Assembly (NCBI RefSeq): GCF_039543225.1
Contig: NZ_BAABJI010000002.1
Location: forward strand, 1,674,001-1,738,000
Direction of reading: 5' to 3'
DNA from: Mucilaginibacter defluvii
GTDB taxonomy: Bacteria > Bacteroidota > Bacteroidia > Sphingobacteriales > Sphingobacteriaceae
DNA length: 64,000 bases
The notes under the pieces were generated by a model. That model was not told where the DNA came from. It did no database searches and saw nothing but the letters and a program-made list of their open reading frames with translations. Numbering within the stretch: position 1 is the stretch's first letter; every line of letters starts with the position of its first letter. A program made the translations under genes and the position numbers. Positions 25,159 through 33,918 of this stretch are shown here, one piece after another.

Positions 25159-25653
25159 ATGAGTAATCTGGCCGGAAAAGTATATATTTTCATATTGTTT
25201 GTGCTGGGATTGTGCTTAACTGTTAAGGCGCAGGTACCTGATAACGCGCGTGGTTTGCGCTATCAGCAAAATAAAAGCAACAACGCGGCAACACAATCGC
25301 GCTTTGCCAAGCTGGCAAACGCTAAAAAGGATTACTTTGAGCGGCAGCTTAACCTTACCCCTGCCGAATCAAAAAAGTTTTGGCCTTTGTATCGCCAGTA
25401 TCAGCAGCAGTTGGTTAATATTCGCCGCCTTAAACGCCTCAATAATTCAAGCGCACAGCCTAACGGCCAGGAACAGATCAACAAGGAGCTGTATTACGAA
25501 ACCGAACTGGTGAATATTCACAAACGTTATAACGAAGAATTCCTGAAAATAATGCCTGCCGAAAAGGTTAGCGAACTCTACAAAAGCGAAAAGCAGTTTA
25601 ACGACGAAGTGCTCAAACAACTCAGTGAGCGCAGTGAGCGTGCAGGAGATTGA
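25159..25653 (+). CDS. Periplasmic Spy/CpxP-like helical protein
   Basis: A 164-residue exported protein: N-terminal signal segment (YIFILFVLGLCLTVKAQ), then a mostly helical, Q/K/R-rich sequence. The stretch LNLTPAESKKFWPLYRQY resembles the LTPxQ-type helix of Spy/CpxP and periplasmic heavy-metal-sensor proteins. It starts three bases after the putative anti-sigma gene, so a sigma / membrane regulator / periplasmic sensor operon is likely. Similarity is by eye and modest. The C-terminus is encoded by a short imperfect direct repeat (AGTGAGCGC then AGTGAGCGT). Confidence 0.6.
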   Translation: MSNLAGKVYIFILFVLGLCLTVKAQVPDNARGLRYQQNKSNNAATQSRFAKLANAKKDYFERQLNLTPAESKKFWPLYRQYQQQLVNIRRLKRLNNSSAQPNGQEQINKELYYETELVNIHKRYNEEFLKIMPAEKVSELYKSEKQFNDEVLKQLSERSERAGD

Positions 25654-25692
25654 TCATCTTTGATTTATTGAATTATTGATTTATTGATTGTG
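25651..25692. repeat. Octamer-period word array
   Basis: Starting in the TGA stop of the Spy-like gene the sequence reads TGATCATC, TTTGATTT, ATTGAATT, ATTGATTT, ATTGATTG, an 8-base period like the array at 10891. It is the first part of the 384-base gap 25654-26037. Confidence 0.5.
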
Positions 25693-25800
25693 TTGCACAA
25701 TTGAACAGGCTTGTCATTTTGGAGATGGAGAAATCTGTCGCTGGAGACGTCAGGAAGCAGCTCTCCGCTATTTGTTCGAGGTAAGTTTTGATGCTGCGTC

Positions 25801-25880
25801 CTTGTGAGGTACGAAGCAATCTCTTTAAAACAATCTATAAGATAAATCGCCAGGGGATTGCTTCGTTCCTCGCAATGACG
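25801..25880. repeat. Palindromic intergenic repeat
   Basis: Left arm (about 25806-25823) reads GAGGTACGAAGCAATCTC and right arm (about 25854-25874) is its near reverse complement, GGGATTGCTTCGTTCCTCGC, followed by AATGACG. This is the family of palindromes commonly found between genes in Sphingobacteriaceae. Upstream, 25700-25790, are degenerate pieces (GTCATTTTGGAGATGGAGAA) of a related repeat. No transposase. Confidence 0.65.
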
Positions 25881-26001
25881 TGGTTGACGATACTCTTACT
25901 AAATCTACGATAGGTAATTGCATACCGTCAGGTAATTACCAAAAGAAAGTCAAGATAGATTACTTTACATCTCCCTTACAACGTAAATCATCGTTGATCT
26001 A

Positions 26002-26009
26002 TATCTTTG
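26002..26009 (+). promoter_or_regulatory. Putative -7 box of the aminotransferase gene
   Basis: TATCTTTG matches TAnnTTTG, 28 bases before the start codon at 26038. No clear TTG at the right spacing. Confidence 0.45.
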
Positions 26010-26037
26010 CAAAACAAAATCAGTAAAACAATCTGCT

Positions 26038-27225
26038 ATGCCTACGCTTCGCCAGCTATTTCTTTTGCATAATGCTCAAACTACCGACTTCCCGCTGCTG
26101 TTGGAATTCGAGCGTGCCGAGGGTGTATATATGTACGATGCGGAAGGCAAAGCCTATATGGATCTGATATCGGGCATAGGTGTAAGCAGCATCGGTCACC
26201 GTCACCCGCGTGTGGTGGAAGCTATTAAAAACCAGGTTGATAAATATATGCACCTAATGGTATACGGCGAATATGTTCAAACGCCACAGGTACGTTTTGC
26301 CGAGAAACTGATATCCGTTTTACCCGAACGCCTGGAGAGCGTTTACTTTGTAAATTCAGGTGCCGAAGCGGTTGAGGGGGCGCTAAAGCTTGCCAAGCGC
26401 TATACCGGCCGGTCAGAAATTATTGCCTGCTACAACTCTTACCACGGCAGTACACATGGCGCGTTAAGCGTTATGGGTAGCGCTGAGTTTAAACGTGGTT
26501 ACGGCCCGCTGCTTCCAGATGTAAATTTTATTGAGTTTGACAGGTTGCCTGATCTGCAAAAAATCACCGATAAAACCGCCTGCGTTATTGTTGAAACCTT
26601 ACAGGGCGAAGCCGGTGTACGTGTGCCAGAGATACAATACATGCAAGCTTTGCGCCATCAATGCGATAAAACAGGCACGCTTTTGATTCTGGATGAGATA
26701 CAGGCCGGTATGGGGCGCACAGGCAAACTCTTCGCTTTTGAGCATTACGGCATCGAGCCGGATATACTATTGCTGGCCAAAGCGCTGGGCGGTGGTATGC
26801 CAATAGGTGCCTTTATATCTTCGCGCGAAACAATGGGTGCATTTAAGGACAACCCTATCCTTGGGCATATCACCACATTTGGCGGTCATCCGGTAAGCTG
26901 CGCCGCCGGGTTGGCAGCGCTTGAGGTGCTGCTCGACGAAGATTTAGCCGCGCAAGTGGCCGAAAAAGAACAATTATTTAAAGCACTGCTGGTACATCCC
27001 GCTATAAAACAAGTGCGCGGTAAGGGGTTAATGCTGGCCGCGGAATTTGAAAGCTTTGAGCTGGTTAAAAAAATAATTGACCGCTGCATACAAAACGGTA
27101 TAATAACCGACTGGTTTCTGCACTGCTCCAACTCGATGCGCATAGCGCCGCCGCTGATTATAACACACGATGAAGTTAAAGATGCTTGTGCCGTTATAAA
27201 TGAAGCGATCGAGCATTACACATAA
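26038..27225 (+). CDS. Class III aminotransferase (acetylornithine/ornithine aminotransferase-like)
   Basis: A 395-residue PLP-dependent aminotransferase of class III. Visible family features are the N-terminal LISGIGVSSIGHRHP, FVNSGAEAVEGALKLAKRYT (PLP phosphate loop), the LILDEIQAGMGRTG segment with the Asp that contacts the pyridine nitrogen, and the PLP-binding lysine in LAKALGGGMPIGA (about residue 251). The length matches acetylornithine or ornithine aminotransferases, but other omega-amino acid substrates are possible; no arginine genes are nearby. It stands alone in the region. Confidence 0.9.
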   Translation: MPTLRQLFLLHNAQTTDFPLLLEFERAEGVYMYDAEGKAYMDLISGIGVSSIGHRHPRVVEAIKNQVDKYMHLMVYGEYVQTPQVRFAEKLISVLPERLESVYFVNSGAEAVEGALKLAKRYTGRSEIIACYNSYHGSTHGALSVMGSAEFKRGYGPLLPDVNFIEFDRLPDLQKITDKTACVIVETLQGEAGVRVPEIQYMQALRHQCDKTGTLLILDEIQAGMGRTGKLFAFEHYGIEPDILLLAKALGGGMPIGAFISSRETMGAFKDNPILGHITTFGGHPVSCAAGLAALEVLLDEDLAAQVAEKEQLFKALLVHPAIKQVRGKGLMLAAEFESFELVKKIIDRCIQNGIITDWFLHCSNSMRIAPPLIITHDEVKDACAVINEAIEHYT

Positions 27226-27481
27226 GCTTTTAAATTCACTTCATTTTTCACAGGTTTTTTATAAACCTAATTGATAAAAACTTGTTTACTATTAAATTTT
27301 AATTAAATGCATGCCCTTTGGTATGCTTTGTGCAACATAGTGCTTGCTGACATCATAATGGGCTTTAAAGCTTTTCAGCGCACTTTTTTGATGATCTCGT
27401 GTCCTTTTTTTCGGCCGTTCTGCCAGACACATTGTATCAAAAGCACATTTAACTAAAAATAAAAAGTAAACATATATATCA

Positions 27482-29758
27482 ATGAAGATCGCCTATATAT
27501 CTACCTATCCACCCAGAGAGTGCGGTATAGCTACGTTTAACCAAAATCTGATGCGCGCCATAAACGCCAATTTCCCGGAAAGGAAAAAACCCTCGGATGG
27601 TGGTTATGTAGTAGCCCTGAACGACTCGTCGGATATTGAAGAATATGAGTATCCGGAAGAAGTAAAATATGTAGTACGTCAAAATAACCAAAAGGATTAT
27701 ATCCGCGCGGCGAATTATATTAATACCAGTACGGTTGACGCCTGCATCCTCGAACATGAATTTGGCATATATGGCGGCGAAAGCGGCATCTACATCCTCC
27801 CATTGATCAACAGGTTAGAAAAACCCCTGATCTCGATATTACACACTGTGCTTAAGGAGCCCAGTTATGTGCAGCGCATCATCATTCGTGAAATTGCAGA
27901 GCAATCATCAAAAGTTGTGGTGATGAGCCAGCGCGCGGTTGAGTTTCTGACAGAGATATATGATATTCCCGAAGAAAAGATACAAATTATAGAACACGGT
28001 GTGCCTGATCTGGAAGCGCCTGTAGATAACCCGGTTAAGAGCCTTTCTTCGTTTAAAAACCACCGTGTATTACTTACATTCGGCCTATTGAGCCGCAACA
28101 AAGGTTTAGAAACCGTTATAAAAGCACTACCTAAAATAGTTGAAAAGCATCCGGACGTGATGTATGTAATTTTAGGGAACACGCATCCAGGAGTATTGAA
28201 AAATTCAGGGGAAGAGTATCGCGACTCATTAAAAAGCCTTGCTTCACAATTAGGCGTAGCCAAAAACCTGGCTTTTATTAATAAATTTGTTTCCGAAGAG
28301 GAACTGATCAACTACCTTACCGCCTGTGAGGTTTATGTTACGCCGTATTTAAACGAGGCGCAAATTACCAGCGGTACTTTATCGTACGCTGTTGGTTCAG
28401 GCGCGGCCGTAGTATCAACACCTTACTGGCACGCGCAGGAACTACTGGCTCATAATCGGGGCCGTTTGTTCGACTTTAAAAATCATGATGCACTTTCAGA
28501 CATCGTGATCGAACTGCTTGATAACGACAACGCTCTTAACGAATTAAAACAGAACGCTTATCAATATGGATTACACCTGCGTTATCCCGCTATCGGCGCT
28601 GAATTTATCAAGGTGGCTCAGGAAGCCTGCATTAGCCACGATTTTAGTGATAAAATATTAAAAAACAGCATTGTTGATCCGGAGATATTACCAAACTTCA
28701 GCCTGGCGCACATATTGCGTTTAACTGATGATACAGGTATTGTGCAACATGCCAAGTATGGTATCCCTAACCTGAAAGAAGGTTATTGTCTTGATGATAA
28801 CGCCCGCGCGTTAATTATGGCTATTATGGCTTATCAGCGTAACAAAAGCCAGGAGGCGTTTGACCTGCTGCCTGTTTACCTGAGCTATATTCACTACATG
28901 CAAACGGATGATGGCAACTTCCGCAACTTCCTGAGCTTTGACAGGCGTTACCTGGATGAGATAGGCTCTGAGGATTCATTTGGGCGTACCATCTGGGCTT
29001 TGGGTCATTTAATTGGTTGCGCGGCAAGCAATTCATACCGTGAGTTTGCACTGGAGCTTTTCCAAAAATCGTTCCCGCACTTTAAAAACCTGCGTTATTT
29101 GCGCGGCATGGCCAATACCATCATTGGTATAAGTTTATACCTGCAGGCTGTGCCTACTGATGAGGGCATGGTGCAGGAGCTTAACCGGCTTACCCAACCA
29201 CTGGTTGACGCGTTTAACGACAGCGCAACCGACGACTGGCAATGGTTTGAAGAAGGCATGACCTATGATAATGCCATATTGCCTTTAGCGCTGCTTCACT
29301 CTTGCGAAATTACAGGAAACGAAGAAGTGCGCCAGATCGCGCTTAAATCAATGGCATTCCTGGACAAGCTGACGCTTTCAAACGGATACTTAAGTCCGGT
29401 GGGTAATGACGGATGGTATTACCGTGGCGGTACTTTCCCGGTTTACGATCAGCAGGCTATTGAAACCATGGCGATGGTGCTGATGCATTTCCAGGCTTAC
29501 AAAATATTCCGCACGCCGGAGTATATCGAGAAAATGTTCCTGAGTTATAAATGGTTCCTGGGAGAAAACACGTTGCGCGCACCGCTTTATGATTATGAAA
29601 CCAAAGGCTGCTGCGACGGCTTATTGCCAACCGGTATTAACCGTAACCAGGGTGCTGAAAGCACATTAGCTTACATGATATCGCACCTTACGGTATTAAA
29701 AGCCTTTGAGCTGGAATACGAGTACAACAAGTTTGGCCACAGTATCGAGATCTGCTAA
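27482..29758 (+). CDS. Glycosyltransferase GT4 fused to an alpha/alpha-toroid-like domain
   Basis: A 758-residue cytoplasmic protein with no signal peptide. Residues 1-385 form a GT-B fold: AYISTYPPRECGIATFNQNL at the N-terminus, and LLTFGLLSRNKGLETVI at about 197. In the EX7E position the first Glu is in NEAQITSGTL, but the second position is Leu. Residues ~395-750 form a second, helical domain, rich in aromatic residues: YCLDDNARALIMAIMAY, EDSFGRTIWALGHLIG, and WQWFEEGMTYDNAILPLAL, resembling alpha/alpha-toroid glycosidase-type folds. The stop is immediately followed by the ATG of another GT4, with no gap. Probably an operon that makes or modifies a small saccharide; donor and acceptor unknown. 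A GH130 enzyme lies 6 kb away. Confidence 0.85.
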   Translation: MKIAYISTYPPRECGIATFNQNLMRAINANFPERKKPSDGGYVVALNDSSDIEEYEYPEEVKYVVRQNNQKDYIRAANYINTSTVDACILEHEFGIYGGESGIYILPLINRLEKPLISILHTVLKEPSYVQRIIIREIAEQSSKVVVMSQRAVEFLTEIYDIPEEKIQIIEHGVPDLEAPVDNPVKSLSSFKNHRVLLTFGLLSRNKGLETVIKALPKIVEKHPDVMYVILGNTHPGVLKNSGEEYRDSLKSLASQLGVAKNLAFINKFVSEEELINYLTACEVYVTPYLNEAQITSGTLSYAVGSGAAVVSTPYWHAQELLAHNRGRLFDFKNHDALSDIVIELLDNDNALNELKQNAYQYGLHLRYPAIGAEFIKVAQEACISHDFSDKILKNSIVDPEILPNFSLAHILRLTDDTGIVQHAKYGIPNLKEGYCLDDNARALIMAIMAYQRNKSQEAFDLLPVYLSYIHYMQTDDGNFRNFLSFDRRYLDEIGSEDSFGRTIWALGHLIGCAASNSYREFALELFQKSFPHFKNLRYLRGMANTIIGISLYLQAVPTDEGMVQELNRLTQPLVDAFNDSATDDWQWFEEGMTYDNAILPLALLHSCEITGNEEVRQIALKSMAFLDKLTLSNGYLSPVGNDGWYYRGGTFPVYDQQAIETMAMVLMHFQAYKIFRTPEYIEKMFLSYKWFLGENTLRAPLYDYETKGCCDGLLPTGINRNQGAESTLAYMISHLTVLKAFELEYEYNKFGHSIEIC

Positions 29759-30766
29759 ATGAAGGTAGCCGTATTAGCACCGGTAGCCTGGCGTACACCG
29801 CCCAGGCATTACGGGCCCTGGGAGCAGGTGGCATCAAACATTGCCGAAGGCATGGTAAAACTGGGCGTTGACGTTACACTTTTTGCTACCGGCGATTCCA
29901 TTACCGCCGGTAAGCTCGAAGCTGTTTGTGAGCAAGGCTACGAGGAAGACCGCAGCCAGGATGCCAAGGTGCTGGAATGCCTGCACATTAGTAACCTGAT
30001 GGAAAAGGCAGGCGAGTTTGACCTGATCCATAACAACTTTGACTTTTTACCGCTTACCTATTCGGGCTTAATTGATACACCGCTAATCACTACTATACAC
30101 GGTTTTTCATCTGAAAAGATAATACCTGTATATAAAAAGTATAATTCACGGGGGCATTACGTATCCATCAGCAACTCGGACAGGAGCTCAGAACTGGAAT
30201 ATTTTGCCACAGTGTATAACGGATTGGATGTGAAGGATTTTTCTTTCAATATTGAGCCAGAAGATTACCTGATCTATTTTGGCCGTATACATCATCATAA
30301 GGGTACCGCTGAGTCCATCGAGATAGCCAAACGTACCGGTAAAAAATTGCTGATAGCGGGCATTATCCAGGATGAAGGTTATTACAAGGAAAAAGTGGAG
30401 CCGCATTTAAACGATCAGATACAATACGTTGGACATGCGGGCCCGGATAAACGCAAGGAATTGTTAGGCAAAGCTTCGGCCCTATTGCACCCAATTAATT
30501 TTGACGAACCGTTTGGCATGAGCGTAGCAGAGGCTATGCTGTGCGGCACACCGGTTATTGCTTTTAACCGTGGCTCGATGCCGGAATTAATTAAGCATCA
30601 GGAAACCGGTTACCTGGTAAACAATGTTGACGAAGCCATGGAAGCTGTAGCACAGCTACCGAAAATCAATAGAAACGAATGCTATCAGTGGGCATCCTCT
30701 CAATTTTCGTGCGATAAGATGGTTAGCGATTACTATAAGCTATATCAGCAAATATTAAGTGCTTAA
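29759..30766 (+). CDS. GT4 family glycosyltransferase
   Basis: A 335-residue retaining glycosyltransferase of the GT-B fold, cytoplasmic. The N-terminal APVAWRTPPRHYGPWEQVAS is typical of this subgroup. The sugar-nucleotide motif is complete: EPFGMSVAE (EX7E) at about residue 250, followed by AMLCGTPVIAFNRGSMPELI. Its ATG directly abuts the stop of the upstream GT4 fusion, so the two are probably translationally coupled. Its stop overlaps the convergent APC permease stop. Confidence 0.92.
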   Translation: MKVAVLAPVAWRTPPRHYGPWEQVASNIAEGMVKLGVDVTLFATGDSITAGKLEAVCEQGYEEDRSQDAKVLECLHISNLMEKAGEFDLIHNNFDFLPLTYSGLIDTPLITTIHGFSSEKIIPVYKKYNSRGHYVSISNSDRSSELEYFATVYNGLDVKDFSFNIEPEDYLIYFGRIHHHKGTAESIEIAKRTGKKLLIAGIIQDEGYYKEKVEPHLNDQIQYVGHAGPDKRKELLGKASALLHPINFDEPFGMSVAEAMLCGTPVIAFNRGSMPELIKHQETGYLVNNVDEAMEAVAQLPKINRNECYQWASSQFSCDKMVSDYYKLYQQILSA

Positions 30767-32493
30767 AGCGTTTTGTTATCCGGCAGTTGAATACCATTAT
30801 CCTTACCTAACTTACTGTTTTTATAGCTGTAGGTAAAGTAGATAACCAAACCGATAACCAGCCAGGCTAAAAAGCGCAGCCAGTTGATGTAGCCCAGCTC
30901 TGTCATCAGGTATAAACAGCTTAGCAGACCTAACACCGGTATAAGCGACAGATTTTTAATAAAAGATACAACCGCTATACCGGCGCTTACAATGATGAAC
31001 AGGATAAGCGGGAAACGCTCATGCACGTTCTCGCCCGACAGCAGCTCCAAAACAGGCCGGTGAAAACCGATAACCGCGCCGATAAACAAGGCAGGCACAA
31101 TAAATTTACCGTTAATGTATGGTAGTTTAAAACGTCCCTGCACAGCTGCTTCACGCGGCAACAGCAATACACCACCGCACACCAGCACGAAGGCAAATAG
31201 GGTACCGATACTGGTTAGGTCAGTCACCTCGGTAAGGTTCATAAATAGAGCCGGTATAGCCACTACAAAGCCGGTAACTATTGTAGCGAATGAAGGCGTT
31301 TTAAATTTAGGATGGATGCGTGAGAATGCTTTAGGCAACAATCCGTCGCGGCTCATGCTCATCCATATGCGTGGCTGCCCTAACTGAAATATCAATAATA
31401 CGCTTGCCGTTGCAATAACCGCGCTGACAGATATGACATAACTTATTTTAGTTAACCCAACCTTAGCAAATACAAACGCCAGCGGATCGCCAACCTGTAA
31501 ATCTTTGTAGCTTACCATACCCGTTAGCACGAGGGCAATCAGCACGTACAGTACGGTACAAATAATCAGTGAATAGATCATCCCGCGAGGTAAATCACGC
31601 TGCGGGTTGGTACATTCTTCCGCAGTTGTTGATATAGCATCAAACCCGATATAAGCGAAAAACACGCCCGAAACACCCTTCATCACACCACTAAAACCAT
31701 TCGGCATAAAGGGGCTCCAGTTGGCCGGCGTTACGTAGAAAAAGCCTAACAATATCACGAATATAACCACCGCAATCTTAAGCATCACCATACCGTTAGT
31801 AACCTTTTTGGTTTCACGAATACCGATGTAAACCAGGTAAGTTATCGCTACTACAATAAGCAATGCCGGAATGTTAGCGATCAGCTTAAAGTTACCGGCA
31901 CCTGGGGCGTTAACAAATGCAGCAGCAGCATTACGCATTTTATCCGTTATATCGGCAACGTTGCCGCCTGCTGTGAGTTTTTCAATATCCTCATGCGCTT
32001 TGAGGGCGGTGTAATAATCCATCGTGAGGTATGATGGAATGTGAATATTGAACCCTTCGAGCAAATTAACAAAGTAGGTACTCCATGATATGGCTACGGC
32101 AATATTACCGATGGCGTACTCCATCAATAAATCCCAACCGATTATCCAGGCGATCAGTTCGCCAAACGAAGCATAGGCATAAGTATAAGCGCTACCTGCA
32201 ACCGGTATGCGCGAGGCAAATTCGGCATAACATAATGCCGAAAAACCGCAGGTAATGGCCGTAATTACAAAAAGTATACTCACCCCCGGACCGCCATGAA
32301 AAGATGCTTCACCGATTGTACTGAATATGCCTGCGCCTATTACCGCCGCAATACCCATCAGGGTAAGATCTTTTACTTTAAGTGCTTTGGTGAGATGGGT
32401 TGAACCGCCGGAATGTTCACTGTCGCTGAAACCGCTTTCAACATCGGCTAAAATTTTTGAAACGGATTTTTTACGAAATATACTTTTCGACAT
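30763..32493 (-). CDS. APC-family amino acid permease
   Basis: A 576-residue inner-membrane transporter with about 12-14 hydrophobic helices. The family motifs in the first helix (LMGIAAVIGAGIFSTIGEAS) and in the segment YAYASFGELIAWIIGWDLLM match the CAT (cationic amino acid transporter-like) subfamily. YIGFDAISTTAEECTNPQRD is also characteristic. Likely uptake of an amino acid; the substrate is not predictable. Cytoplasmic N-terminal and C-terminal tails. The four-base TTAA contains both this stop and the stop of the convergent GT4 gene. Confidence 0.93.
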   Translation of the reverse strand: MSKSIFRKKSVSKILADVESGFSDSEHSGGSTHLTKALKVKDLTLMGIAAVIGAGIFSTIGEASFHGGPGVSILFVITAITCGFSALCYAEFASRIPVAGSAYTYAYASFGELIAWIIGWDLLMEYAIGNIAVAISWSTYFVNLLEGFNIHIPSYLTMDYYTALKAHEDIEKLTAGGNVADITDKMRNAAAAFVNAPGAGNFKLIANIPALLIVVAITYLVYIGIRETKKVTNGMVMLKIAVVIFVILLGFFYVTPANWSPFMPNGFSGVMKGVSGVFFAYIGFDAISTTAEECTNPQRDLPRGMIYSLIICTVLYVLIALVLTGMVSYKDLQVGDPLAFVFAKVGLTKISYVISVSAVIATASVLLIFQLGQPRIWMSMSRDGLLPKAFSRIHPKFKTPSFATIVTGFVVAIPALFMNLTEVTDLTSIGTLFAFVLVCGGVLLLPREAAVQGRFKLPYINGKFIVPALFIGAVIGFHRPVLELLSGENVHERFPLILFIIVSAGIAVVSFIKNLSLIPVLGLLSCLYLMTELGYINWLRFLAWLVIGLVIYFTYSYKNSKLGKDNGIQLPDNKTL

Positions 32494-32542
32494 TTATTAA
32501 ATGCTTTATAAGGGCCAATCAACACCAAACATAACCATTTTT

Positions 32543-32572
32543 TTGCATAGCCGCTGTATAAGGTTTAATTTG
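32543..32572 (+). promoter_or_regulatory. Putative promoter of the PAP2 gene
   Basis: TTG (32543-32545), a 19-base spacer and TTAATTTG (32565-32572), a variant of the -7 box with TT in place of TA. The start codon is at 32578, so transcription would begin almost at the ATG. Confidence 0.35.
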
Positions 32573-32577
32573 CACTC

Positions 32578-33246
32578 ATGAATACAGGAATAAAAAGTGT
32601 GCTTAACCGTATCAACGTTTTCTTCGTCCTGTACCTGCTGTTTTTGGTCATCTGCCTGACCATTAAACTCGTTTATACGCGCGAGGAAATATATTTCGCT
32701 GTAAATAGCCGCTATAACGAAGCCGCCGACCTGTTTTTTCGCTATTATACCAACATAGGCGATGGCTTGTTTACCATCGCGATTGCTATTGTGCTTTTAT
32801 TATTTTTCAGCTACCGCAAAGCGTTTTTATTGGCTACAAGTTATGCGTTATCATCGCTCATAGCCCAGGTGCTCAAGTTCGCCTTTGATGCGCCCCGCCC
32901 CAAGCTTTATTTCTCGACCCGGTTAGAGGGTATACACTTTGTAAAGGATGTAAACATTTATACATTGCACAGCTTCCCTTCGGGCCATTCGGTCACCGCT
33001 TTTTCAACCGCTGTAGTGCTTTGCTATTTTCTGAGGCAAAAAGCCTGGGGCATCGCTTTGCTGCTTTTAGCCGTGTTTGCTGGTTATTCCCGCATGTATC
33101 TCAGCGAACATTTTTTTGAGGACGTAGTGGCTGGTTCGGTTACCGGGGTGATTGTTACCGTACTGTGGCTAAGCTGGATTGACAGCAAGCAGTTTTTACA
33201 TTCTCATAAATGGCAAAATGCGTTATTAAGGAAAAAAGCGCTTTAG
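32578..33246 (+). CDS. PAP2-family phosphatase
   Basis: A 222-residue membrane phosphatase of the type that removes a phosphate from lipid phosphates such as undecaprenyl pyrophosphate. The three signature blocks are present: KFAFDAPRPKLYF (KX6RP), HSFPSGHSVTAFS (PSGH), and YSRMYLSEHFFEDVV (SRX5HX3D). About six hydrophobic segments. The C-terminal tail overlaps the convergent hypothetical gene by four bases. Lipid carrier recycling would fit uppS in the same window, but this is inference. Confidence 0.9.
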   Translation: MNTGIKSVLNRINVFFVLYLLFLVICLTIKLVYTREEIYFAVNSRYNEAADLFFRYYTNIGDGLFTIAIAIVLLLFFSYRKAFLLATSYALSSLIAQVLKFAFDAPRPKLYFSTRLEGIHFVKDVNIYTLHSFPSGHSVTAFSTAVVLCYFLRQKAWGIALLLLAVFAGYSRMYLSEHFFEDVVAGSVTGVIVTVLWLSWIDSKQFLHSHKWQNALLRKKAL

Positions 33247-33617
33247 ATATCGTCACTGTCGCGCGTCAGCGGCGTTTCGCCTTGCAGAAATATAGTACCC
33301 TGGTTTTGATCGATGTAGTAATCCCAACTGATAGTATTGTTCTCGCCGCTTTCAATACCTGAGCAGGTAAAACTATAATTCACTCTGAACCGGCACCTGA
33401 ATGAGCCGGATAAACCGTTTGCCGCAGGCCTAACCAATTCAATGGTAAACGCCTTAACTTCCGGACTGGTACCCATCCCCCAGTGATAGCGCTCCAGGCG
33501 ATTGCACATTAACGTGTGGTTTTCCGGTATGCTCAGCAACCGGTTCAGGAATTGTTCAGTTTCATGTTGAGTTTCGGGTACGGGTATAGATAAAGGTAGT
33601 TCCAATGTTTCAGGCAT
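33243..33617 (-). CDS. Hypothetical protein
   Basis: A 124-residue soluble protein without a signal peptide or hydrophobic segment, of no family that I recognise. It contains FRCRFRVNYSFTCSGI and ISWDYYIDQNQGTIFLQGE, suggesting a beta-rich fold. Its four-base overlap with the convergent PAP2 gene comes from a shared TTA. A GC-rich hairpin lies upstream of its start. Confidence 0.65.
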   Translation of the reverse strand: MPETLELPLSIPVPETQHETEQFLNRLLSIPENHTLMCNRLERYHWGMGTSPEVKAFTIELVRPAANGLSGSFRCRFRVNYSFTCSGIESGENNTISWDYYIDQNQGTIFLQGETPLTRDSDDI

Positions 33618-33636
33618 GCAGTAAAGGTAATAAAAA

Positions 33637-33670
33637 CCTCAACCCCGGCCCTCTCCTTGAGGAGAGGGCG
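33637..33670. repeat. Palindromic GC-rich intergenic repeat
   Basis: The core CCCTCTCCTTGAGGAGAGGG forms an eight-base stem and is preceded by CCTCAACCCCGG. It is very similar to the hairpin at 22684-22700, so it belongs to the same family. It lies in the 301-base gap 33618-33918; the remainder contains the thioredoxin promoter and otherwise nothing recognisable. Confidence 0.65.
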
Positions 33671-33857
33671 TTTTTACGTTACAGATCGTAAGCTTACAAA
33701 GTTTAATCTCAAACACGAACAAAGCAAATAGTTATAACTAACCAACATGTTAATAAATACTTTACGCCCTTTTGGCATAAAACTTTACCTTTAGCGTCAC
33801 CCTAAAGTTAGGCTGGCAGGTATAGATAATCTGATTGTCACAATGTCAGCACCCTAC

Positions 33858-33889
33858 TTGTGGCAAGCAATTTGATTAGTATATATTTG
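33858..33889 (+). promoter_or_regulatory. Putative trxA promoter
   Basis: TTG (33858-33860), a 21-base spacer and TATATTTG (33882-33889). The trxA start is at 33919, preceded by an AAGGAAG ribosome-binding sequence, one of the clearer ones in this window. Confidence 0.6.
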
Positions 33890-33918
33890 TATAACAAAAT
33901 TAAAAAGGAAGAAAAATC

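Noticed and set aside
27226..27481. Weak hairpin AGGTTT/AAACCT after the aminotransferase gene
   Set aside because: The stem has only six pairs, no GC core and no following T run, so a terminator cannot be claimed. The rest of this 256-base gap shows nothing else.
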